Positions 56,301 through 64,000 of a stretch of DNA of 64,000 nt are shown piece by piece. Numbering within the stretch: the first letter of the stretch is position 1; each line of letters opens with the position of its first letter. This DNA is from Streblospio benedicti. Its lineage: Eukaryota > Annelida > Polychaeta > Spionida > Spionidae. The stretch is taken from contig CM032660.1 of assembly GCA_019095985.1 (NCBI GenBank), positions 36,380,668-36,444,667 on the forward strand. The letters run 5' to 3'. The translations under genes were made by a program, and so were the position numbers. The notes beneath the pieces were generated by a model. That model had not been told where the DNA came from, ran no database searches, and worked only from the letters and a program-made list of their open reading frames with translations.

Positions 56301-57982
56301 AGAAGGATTGATGTGCTTAGATGTTGATAGAGTGGAAGTTCAAAATTCTGTTGAGGTGTCTGATGAGGGTGGAAATGAATTTAGTGACACAACCGCATTG
56401 TAAGTTCAATTGTCCACATTTTGATATTCTTTATATGCCTTAATTTCATTGCATCACATTTTTAAAGGTGGCCTAAAGTCAATATGGTGTTTTCTTTGAA
56501 AAAAATATTTCTGTATATTTTAGTATCAATATAGACAATTCATCATTTCTGACCTACTCAAAGGTCATTTATATTTTTAGATGTATTCAGCATTATAAAA
56601 ATAATTTAGGGTATTCACCAAAACTTTTTCACATTTACATTGTACATGGAGAAAACGGCCCAGTTTCTTATTTTCACAATAATGAAGATACATACAGCAT
56701 AAAGTCTGTTTTGACAATACATTTGTATTCCCAACCCATCGTTTGATGAAATTGCACACAGTGTCTATATCAACAGTCCGTGCTCTAACAAGACCATCCA
56801 TAAATATTCCGTGTCATTATTCCAACTGTATAAAATGCCTATACTTGATGTATATATGTCGTTCATGTATGTTATCCATCGAATAATTGAATATCTTACT
56901 TGGATTTCATTGCAAAAATGCTCTCCGTACACTAGATACTCACATGTCAACATCAATTTTGCTCATTATATAGTGCAATCTAAACAAACTTAAGGCCACC
57001 TTTAATTGTGATTTGCTTTTAACGAATACTGCAAAGCCCTATTTGTTCATGGTTGTGTTTTAAATTGTATTTTTTTCAATTTTGACATCAAACATTGAAT
57101 CTTTATAATTGCAAATTTGACCAGCGGTTTAAATACATGTACTTTTGTTGATTTGTGTAAATTTTATCAGTACTCACCTAATGGATGTCATACTGAACTT
57201 CATGCAAATGAGGCACAATATAGTATAGTAACACATACATACACTGTACGTAGTCATACTCAATAATAGTCAATGTGCGTATAAGTCTATAGACCTACCA
57301 CTTGCACTAATCAACAGATGGATATGGTGAAAAGCAAATGCTGCAGCCAGTTATTTATGAGGGATGTATTGGTCTTTTTTGTTGGAGTGCATGGGTTTAA
57401 TTTGTCTTTTGAATACCATATTTCTGCGTTTGAAAGCCTAGGCGTTTATTGTTTTCAAAACATGTCTAGCATAGGCATTTATATGAAGGAAGATTCATTT
57501 ACAAAAACCTATTTTTTATTCCTTTACAATTCTGTATTACCTGTACATATAAACACAGTACAAACCACGTACAGCGCTATACCACCAATAATCAATATCC
57601 AAAGCGGTAAAAGCGTTACTTGCAGGGTGTGCAGATATTTAAAATTGTATATCGCAGTGTCTATTTGAGGGGAGGCTACAATTTGGCCAGAGTCTAAAAA
57701 ACGTGGAAATATGATACGCAAAATTGAAAATACCTCAATATACAAGAAACACAAATTTAGAAGGACCAGGAAACTACTTGTGTGGCAAAGTGGAAAATTT
57801 AAGATTGCGAATTTAAAAGATTTTACAGTAGTTATGACATAGTGCATGAAAAGCACATTAATATATACATTAAAGTACAAACTTAGTATCACATCATCTT
57901 TCTTTTCCTTTGTAGGTGGGGACGCACAACTGAATCAGCCATGGTAGAAGTCCCATCAAATGATGACACCATGGAGTTGTGA
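44315..57982 (+). CDS. HCFC1R1-like protein (host cell factor C1 regulator 1 family)
   Basis: Eight coding exons, 44315-44673, 45092-45184, 46672-46833, 46961-47053, 47212-47397, 55382-55449, 56219-56399 and 57916-57982, join in phase with GT-AG borders and give 402 residues. Vertebrate HCFC1R1 (about 138 residues) is a small protein that binds HCF-1 and promotes its export from the nucleus. Matches lie in the same order: [12 protein letters not shown] (vertebrate KRRLEEE), [20 protein letters not shown] (vertebrate LSEENMATHFSQLSL), [19 protein letters not shown] (vertebrate PCSELLLWRYPGSLIPEAL), and a terminal DDTMEL (vertebrate GDIMEL). This protein is about three times longer, with a Ser/Thr/Pro-rich N-terminus and an acidic-Ser tract ([15 protein letters not shown]) followed by basic RRRQRSK. 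I see no [DE]HxY HCF-binding motif. Start 44315 has a fair Kozak context (AACAGCATGG). The assignment rests on motif order and is moderate. Confidence 0.6.
47769..48210. mobile_element. Harbinger-type MITE
   Basis: TGCTGCGTTCCATTG and CAATGGAACGCAGCA are perfect inverted ends. TAA at 47766-47768 and 48211-48213 is a 3-bp target duplication of the TWA type used by PIF/Harbinger elements. The subterminal GGTGTACACC also pairs. No transposase. It lies in intron 5 of the HCFC1R1-like gene. Confidence 0.85.
49046..49198 (+). repeat. 5' LTR
   Basis: 153 bases, TGTAATATACG...AACATAACA, beginning TG and ending CA, with an AATAAA inside. It matches the 3' LTR except at two positions. Confidence 0.95.
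49199..49213 (+). other. Primer-binding site of the LTR element
   Basis: TGGTGTCAGAATCGG starts immediately after the LTR. TGGTGTCAG is complementary to a tRNA 3' end of the ...CTGACACCA type, as in several tRNA-Leu. Confidence 0.7.
53150..54180. mobile_element. Harbinger-related insertion or captured segment inside the LTR element
   Basis: The segment after the retroelement coding region differs in composition, with many CGATC, GCGATG and TCGGTAGA motifs and far more CpG than its host. It contains an antisense PIF/Harbinger transposase N-terminal exon at 53560-53748. I could not find clean inverted ends or a TWA duplication, so its borders are approximate. Confidence 0.5.
53560..53748 (-). 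pseudogene. PIF/Harbinger transposase N-terminal fragment
   Basis: The minus strand encodes about 62 residues starting [20 protein letters not shown] and including [20 protein letters not shown] with [14 protein letters not shown] after it. The RRW(V)RPW(L)..R...G.Y..L..EL.LED pattern is the conserved N-terminus of Harbinger nucleases and of the domesticated HARBI1. The catalytic DDE region is absent here, so the fragment cannot act alone. Confidence 0.75.
54480..54491 (+). other. Polypurine tract of the LTR element
   Basis: AAATAAAGAGGA directly before the 3' LTR, the expected site for plus-strand priming. Confidence 0.75.
54492..54644 (+). repeat. 3' LTR
   Basis: 153 bases, the same length as the 5' LTR, with two differences close together in CCCGCGTGG (5' copy CCCATGTGG). 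Followed by the GACCT target duplication. Confidence 0.95.
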
Positions 57983-58264
57983 CAGCTTGTAAATGACTGC
58001 TAATTTTCTCTTTATTATGAGTGAAAAAGAAATGTGTGTAAGGTCTGACTACGTTTAATGGATTCATTTGTGTGAAAAGATATGTTTATACAAGTTTTGA
58101 AGCTTCAGAAAATTCTTATTTACACCAATCTGATTATTTGTATTGGAATGTATGACCGTGGATGTGGTGAAAGAATGGTACTTGAGAAACTGTTGCATAC
58201 CTAACAAGTTTACCAATGGATTTTGATCTATATGGTTTTAATTAAATGAAACTGTTTGATCTAT

Positions 58265-58368
58265 CATGTTAACAAAACTAGTTAATTGTAGCCAAATGTT
58301 GGTAATCTTCCTATGTCATGTTAACAAAACTAGTTAATTATAGTCAAATGTTGGTAATCTTTCTAGAT
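58265..58368. repeat. 52-bp tandem duplication
   Basis: CATGTTAACAAAACTAGTTA + ATTGTAGCCAAATGTTGGTA + ATCTTCCTATGT is repeated immediately with a few substitutions. Confidence 0.85.
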
Positions 58369-58439
58369 TTAGCTAGAATTTGCATAGTTATTTTTCCCCT
58401 ACAGTTTCATCTACATTTTTAGTATAAACTGTAGTGATG

Positions 58440-58670
58440 CTAACAGAATGCAATTTTGTGATCAGTGAGACTAGTTCTGATGAATCATTGGTCTTGATCA
58501 TGACTTGAGCTAGTAGAATCTGCACAGCATTTTCTTTTAATTTCATCCACATGATTGTTATGGTTTGAACTGAAATGATACCAACAGACACCGGTAAATA
58601 GTAATAGAATGCTATTTTGTGATCAGTGAGACTAAGTCTGAAAGATCATTGGTCTTGATCATGAAAGTGA
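58440..58670. repeat. Partial tandem duplication, period about 158
   Basis: AATGCAATTTTGTGATCAGT + GAGACTAGTTCTGATGAATC + ATTGGTCTTGATCATGA at 58448-58504 recurs at 58606-58663 with substitutions. GATCAGTGAGACTA and ATTGGTCTTGATCATGA are unchanged. Confidence 0.8.
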
Positions 58671-59821
58671 AGGTTAAAAAGATTTTTATGATCCTAATCA
58701 ATTTGCAACTGTTTACTTATCTTGGAAAATGTACATGTTGTTTCAAAATATGTCAGTTAATTAAGAAGCAACATTATTGAGGTGTATTGTTCAGTTTTGC
58801 AAAAGTGTGATGTTTATTATTTGCATGTTTATAAATTTAAAAAAATACCCATTATTTACCTGCTCCTGTTCAAATATTGAATTTAGCTTACATAAAAAAA
58901 TACCCGTTATGAATACCTGCTTTTCAGCTATCTAAACTACTGCAGTGTCCCCATTGTTCAAAATTCCATCTTGCCAAACTTTTTCTCCTCATTATATTGA
59001 TAACATAGTTGTGTATTTTTTTTCCGTTTACTTTGGTATATATATTATATGTAATTATATACTCTATAGACTTATGTTTCTTGACTCCAAGTCAGGTACA
59101 TGTAAACGACTCACATCCTTTGATGGGATTCACGATCAAATTGTTGTTTCAGATGTGCACAATGCATGAATAATTTCTTATATTAAGGTGACAAATTCTA
59201 AGATGACCAGTGTGGCTTCGCAATAGTTCTTAAAAAAAAACACACTATAATAGCTATGGTTTGAAACAAAGGTATATATTCATGCATTGTGCACATCTGA
59301 AACAGTAATTTTGGTGGTGTAGTGGATTTGTTAACACAACAGTCCTGTTGTGTTTTGTTGCACAAGAGTTTTATGGATTATTTCGATGTTTTCTCAAATG
59401 GTAATGCTTACGTATTCTTGTGTTTGGAATGTGCAGAGCCTATTGCACAGATCATTCTTGTAGCAATCCACATGACCTTTTTTTGTCTTGGCTAATCCTT
59501 AAAATTGGCTTTTGCGTGCATCACCTATTGATTTGAAATGTTGCATGATGCAAAAGCCACATCATTACCACTAATCGGCAACTGACATTTTTTTTGGAAG
59601 CGAAATTTTAATCTGAACTTCAGGCAATGTGGTGTTGTGTGGATGTTGATCCAAATCCCACCAGATGCTATGTAGTCCTTACCTGATATGGAGTGAAATC
59701 TAATGACATATCTAATGGTACATGATACGTAGTAATGTGAAAAATAAATATAATGGATTTATCAAACATTGGTTGGTGTTGAAACCTATAGCCATTCCAC
59801 TGCCCACCTCCCCTCCCAAGC

Positions 59822-59822
<1 letters not shown>

Positions 59823-59859
<37 letters not shown>
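59823..59859. repeat. Poly(A) run of 37
   Basis: An uninterrupted A tract. The short open frames with long Phe runs across it on the minus strand are artefacts of the run. Confidence 0.95.
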
Positions 59860-59863
<4 letters not shown>

Positions 59864-60464
59864 AAAATAAGTCTGTGTAATTCATGTTTACTTTATTAAT
59901 TTTGAATTCAGCAGGTTCCTTTTTAAAAATAAAATATGACAAAATATAAAACATCAATAAAATTACTAATGGAATACCTAATTGGTAGATCTATTAATTT
60001 TATTGATGGAGGCTATTGCAATGCAAATGAATTGAGTCACTAACCTGTCATAATTCAGTTTGTAAAAAAGAACTTCATGGCGTTTACTGTAAAAAAAAAT
60101 CACTTGAAAATTTAAAGATGTACTATACCGAGATAATTATGTATCTTTTAGGGCTAAATTTTGAGATTATGTGAGGCAAGGCGCCTGATATTCTCAAGTA
60201 TATTTAGATGATGTGCTGGAGTTTTTGAAGTCATCACGATTCTAATGTAATTTCACTCAGTAAAAATGTATGAAATATTGTATCAGATTACTAAAATATA
60301 ATCAATGTTCTCATTGACCAATATTAAATAGAATACTAACTTCATTAAAATAATTATGTCTAAATTTAGTTTTGGTGCATTTCCTCCAATATTTAGGTGG
60401 CACCATTGAAACTGGTGGGTAATGCAAGTGCAATGCATGATTCATGTTGGGTATCTAGTTCTTA

Positions 60465-60879
60465 TGGTGCATTCGGAACAACTTGTGAATTCGTATTTTC
60501 GAGTTGACAAGTCGTTGCTACCAGTTGTGACTATTGGATACCACCTAACAAGTGGGAAATAAAATCTGTTTAAAAAAATGTCCACAGGGTACATAAATGA
60601 ATGGTTTAATATATATTTATCAATCTTATTCATTTGGCATTAATTTCATAGACTTTTAACGGTATGTTATGAATATATTTTATGAAACTATCAGCGATAT
60701 TAGAAGAACCTTATGGACGCCGCCATTTTGTCACTAAGTGCGCATGCGCACTGCCATCTCGTAGTCATCCCTTCAGCTCCCAGTTCACCAGTGGTAAACA
60801 CGAGATAAACTTGTTTTGAACTTTTTTACCACTCGTGAACTCGTGTTTACCATAAATATGAGGTGTTCCAAACATCCCA
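60465..60879. mobile_element. Harbinger-type MITE, copy 1 of an adjacent pair
   Basis: Left end TGGTGCATTCGGAACAACTT, right end GGTGTTCCAAACATCCCA (inverse of TGGGATGTTTGGAACACC). It is preceded by TTA and followed by TAA. It contains CACCAGTGGTAAACACGAGA and ACCACTCGTGAACTCGTG. About 400 bases, no transposase. More diverged than copy 2. Confidence 0.75.
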
Positions 60880-60907
60880 TAAATAACCTATAAGATCAGC
60901 AGTATTA

Positions 60908-61308
60908 TGGTGCATTCGGAACAACTCGTGAGTTCGTATTTTTGAGTTGACAAGGTCATATACGAGTTGTGGCTATTCGATACCACCTAACAAGTGGTAA
61001 ATACACCAGTTAAAAAGATTGCCTACAGGGTACATAAATGAATGGTTTAATAATATATCTATCAATCTTATTAATTTGGCAGACTTTTAGCCGGTTGTTA
61101 TAAGTATATTTTATGAAACTGTCAGCGATATTAGAACCTTATGGGCATCGCCATTTTGTCAGTCTGTGCGCATGGGCACCGTCATCTCGTAGTGATCCTT
61201 TCAGCTCCCAGTTCACGAGTGGTAAACACGAGATAAACTTGTTTCGAACGGTTTTCACCACTCGTGAACTGGTCTTTACCATAGATACGAGCTGTTTCGA
61301 ACGCCCCA
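60908..61308. mobile_element. Harbinger-type MITE, copy 2 of an adjacent pair
   Basis: Left end TGGTGCATTCGGAACAACTC, right end GAGCTGTTTCGAACGCCCCA (inverse of TGGGGCGTTCGAAACAGCTC). TTA flanks both sides (60905-60907 and 61309-61311). Same family as the copy 28 bases upstream. Confidence 0.82.
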
Positions 61309-61311
61309 TTA

Positions 61312-64000
61312 GCACATGAATTAGTGATTAGGTATTGAAGCGCAACACAGAGTAGTGGTTATTTTGATTTTCTGACCAGTGGCACCACATGGATGTCCTG
61401 ATCAACTGGAAAGTTGAATTGGTCTGGTCCTTTATTCCATCCTAACTTTCTACGCTATGGCATTTTGAGCATCTTTTCAGTTAAAATTATGGTTAGATCA
61501 GAGGTAATATGGTTCTGGAAAGTAAATGCATTGAAAGATTCTTACCATATATCAATATTATTTGTACAAGAGGTTTTAATTAATCAATCAGTGTACAAAT
61601 TATATAGTAAATGTAATCATTAATTGCCAATGTAGCTTTTTATCTTTGTTGTGTAGAAATGTAGTAATTTTGTTTAATCTTTGTGTAGTACTTACTGTTC
61701 GAATGGGGAAGTTAATAGACTATGATGCAATGCCACAGTCAAAGTATGCATGTGATAGGAAACTACAAAAATAAAACTTCTATTCAAACAATCTTAATAT
61801 TAGTTTTATTCACTAAAAATAACACTGGCTATAAATATCTTTATTGACATAATATGGATCACATTCAGATACATATGACTAACGCATGCATGAAAGCAGC
61901 CAAGCTTTTATGTATAACTTTTTTATCAACTCAACTGAAATTGATTATCCTTAGTCCCTGTATTCAATATACATATACATAGAACACTGTATGGAAATAA
62001 ACATCTCTACTTAATTTAATTGCCTCAAGATTAGATATTAAGGTACCATTACCAACTTCTGCTTGATTTCATTAAGAATGGGCTGTTACGCTATAAAATA
62101 TAACTGCCTCAAAATGTAACCGTTCACATTTTGCCAAATTGTAACCCTTTGAAAAGTGAGGCTTACCTTTTTACATTTCGTGTGTACTGTAAATTAAGTG
62201 TACATATATACGTGTCCACATAGACAAGTTCCACGCAAGTGATAAATCTATCCAATGGTAAAAGGCAGCACCTTTTGGTTGCATTATACAGCAGGAGGGC
62301 AACATGAATGGAGTGGTTACAAATTGGGTTAATACAACTAGTTACATTTTGCAGTGATGAAATAACACGGTTCAATGTGGGTCCTAATGTACAAACAGAT
62401 GTATCAACCACGCATCAACTTACCTAACAGTCAACCATAAATCATGCCAATCTAACACTCATAATCTAGTCATTTTAATAAGAGTAAAAGTGATGCACTG
62501 GCATTTGGTACATAAATGCATTTCTAAAATATCAGAGGCTTAAGTGAGAAAATTAGGAAGTTGGTCAATAAAATCATAAGTTAAATGGCTTTCACCACCG
62601 TGTTAAGCAAGTGAAACCATTATATGTTGTATACTGTTTTGTTTTACAAAAATAAAAAAAGAACTAATAGTACTTAGTAGGCGGCTATAATGCTCCATAA
62701 ATACATCGGGATTATAACAAATAAAACTTTAAAGGTTACACACTTCTGAACAATACAAAATGGAGACGACGATATTATTAATACTTTTTTTTCATAAAGC
62801 TGTTGACAGATTATAAGATAGGATATTCTGCATACAGCATCCAAACATTACATTTACTTTCATTCACTTGGATTCACAAGTGAAGTTGCATTACTTTTTT
62901 TGTTTTCATATCTCACACATATTTACACAAGAACACACTTCCTCTTTCATGCACATGTCACATAGTCACACAAAGGCCAAGTTATACATATGTAGAGTAA
63001 TTATTATTTCAATGATTGAATAATGGAAGAGAGCAATTTGCTGCCATTTACTTTAGTCAAAAAAATACAAACAATATATGATAGTAAGGTACGTGCATAT
63101 TTTCTTTATATTTATAGTTATTCAATAAATTTGGCATATGGTTTCCCTTCCTTATTCATTTTAGGTTTTTATTCATCACTATTTTCATTATTCATTCAGT
63201 ATTTTCTAGGACATTATTATATATCACACAGGACTACATATGGCGAGGCATGATGTCATTATCAAGTATAAAATAATTCTAATTAATCAAAAGGAATTTA
63301 AATATCTACCATAACATTAAGTCGGTAGACTGCCAAACGTAACCAACAATAACGTATATCAAAATTAACTTCTAATTTCTATTTCCACAAAAAAAAAATA
63401 GTGTTTTTGTAAGTATTGAATATATGACTAAATCAATTTTCACCATAAAAATATTTGTACATGTTTTGGTCTGACTAAAGGGTGCACATGATTTATGCAA
63501 TTTATCGAACAAGACAATCCTAGTAACGAACAATACAATCCACGTAAAACTGATCTGTTTGTAAATGATATGTCTAAGATTGCATTTACAGTAGGAATAG
63601 GATTGACAAGCAGGTAATTGTGAACTACTATTATTACATATGAATTAAAATTATCTAGGAAATTGTCTTCCTGTCCCATCTTCACATTGTGCTTGTATTT
63701 TGTGATGATGTTATTTATATAAACTAGCATTTCGCTTATAACGAATTCCATAGTGGGTCATCTTTACTTTGACTGAAGAATAAAATACAATCGACCAATA
63801 TTTCCATCCTTGTGGGACTAGCATCAACCCCCATAACAAACTAATTGCAACATGAACCAATTGTAACAGAAGTTATATACATTCAATTCAAGCTTTTAAA
63901 TAAGCACAATCAAAAACGATTGTAATTTTCCACTTTCACTACAGGTGAGTTTGTGCGGATCAAACATGGAATGCATATAACAAGACAATTTCTGTGAGTC
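61312..64000. other. Non-coding right end of the window
   Basis: This is AT-rich sequence with no recognisable exon on either strand. A forward AATAAA near 61771 and a reverse one near 61806 (TTTATT) face each other, so transcripts could converge here, with the tail of an unseen minus-strand gene beyond the window. That is an inference. No RNA gene or mobile element is apparent. Confidence 0.4.

Larger units (their letters stand above)
57983..60460. other. 3' flank and probable 3' UTR of the HCFC1R1-like gene
   Basis: No further exon is recognised. The region includes tandem duplications (58265-58368 and 58440-58670) and the long A run at 59823-59859. An AATAAA occurs near 59744. The true end of transcription cannot be fixed by eye. 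Confidence 0.5.

Noticed and set aside
59668-59957. Minus-strand frames with long Phe runs
   Set aside because: They are produced by the 37-base A run.

Overview
The window is nuclear DNA of an invertebrate animal. It is AT-rich, its genes are split by many short-to-medium GT-AG introns, and it is crowded with short DNA transposons, LINE scraps and one LTR retrotransposon. The gene set and repeat types suggest a marine invertebrate such as a deuterostome or lophotrochozoan. I cannot name the species from sequence alone. There is a 100-base run of N at 2846-2945.

Four host genes can be reconstructed exon by exon. (1) 6427-11594 (+) is a microsomal glutathione S-transferase 3 (MGST3) gene. Four shared exons are followed by four different, phase-compatible terminal exons, each with its own stop codon and each encoding a new version of the fourth membrane helix and C-terminus. 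This is the most interesting signal in the window. (2) 18836-38253 (-) is NAA25, the auxiliary subunit of the NatB N-terminal acetyltransferase, in 25 coding exons (about 1006 residues), one of them followed by a GC donor. (3) 38593-41244 (+) is a complete four-exon DUF4291 gene (212 residues), head to head with NAA25 across only 339 bases. (4) 44315-57982 (+) is an eight-exon gene (402 residues) resembling host cell factor C1 regulator 1 (HCFC1R1). Its fifth intron is swollen by a Harbinger-type MITE and by an LTR retrotransposon.

Layout: 1-4822 is a diverged segmental duplication around the assembly gap; 4823-6426 is upstream of MGST3; 11595-18835 is a repeat-rich space between the tail-to-tail MGST3 and NAA25 genes; 18836-38253 is NAA25 with a dense set of DNA transposons in its introns; 38254-38592 is a probable bidirectional promoter; 41245-44314 holds a MITE and a LINE tail; 49046-54644 is a Ty3/Gypsy element with 153-bp LTRs and a 5-bp target duplication, broken inside although its LTRs are nearly identical; 57983-64000 is non-coding, with tandem repeats and two adjacent Harbinger-type MITEs.

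The host genes do not form a pathway. MGST3 is a membrane detoxification or lipid-peroxide enzyme, NAA25 is a ribosome-associated acetyltransferase subunit, DUF4291 has no known function, and the HCFC1R1-like protein may regulate a transcriptional cofactor. Among the repeats, at least five short transposons in and near NAA25 share CAGGG-like ends and 5-bp target duplications, which suggests one related burst of mobilisation.
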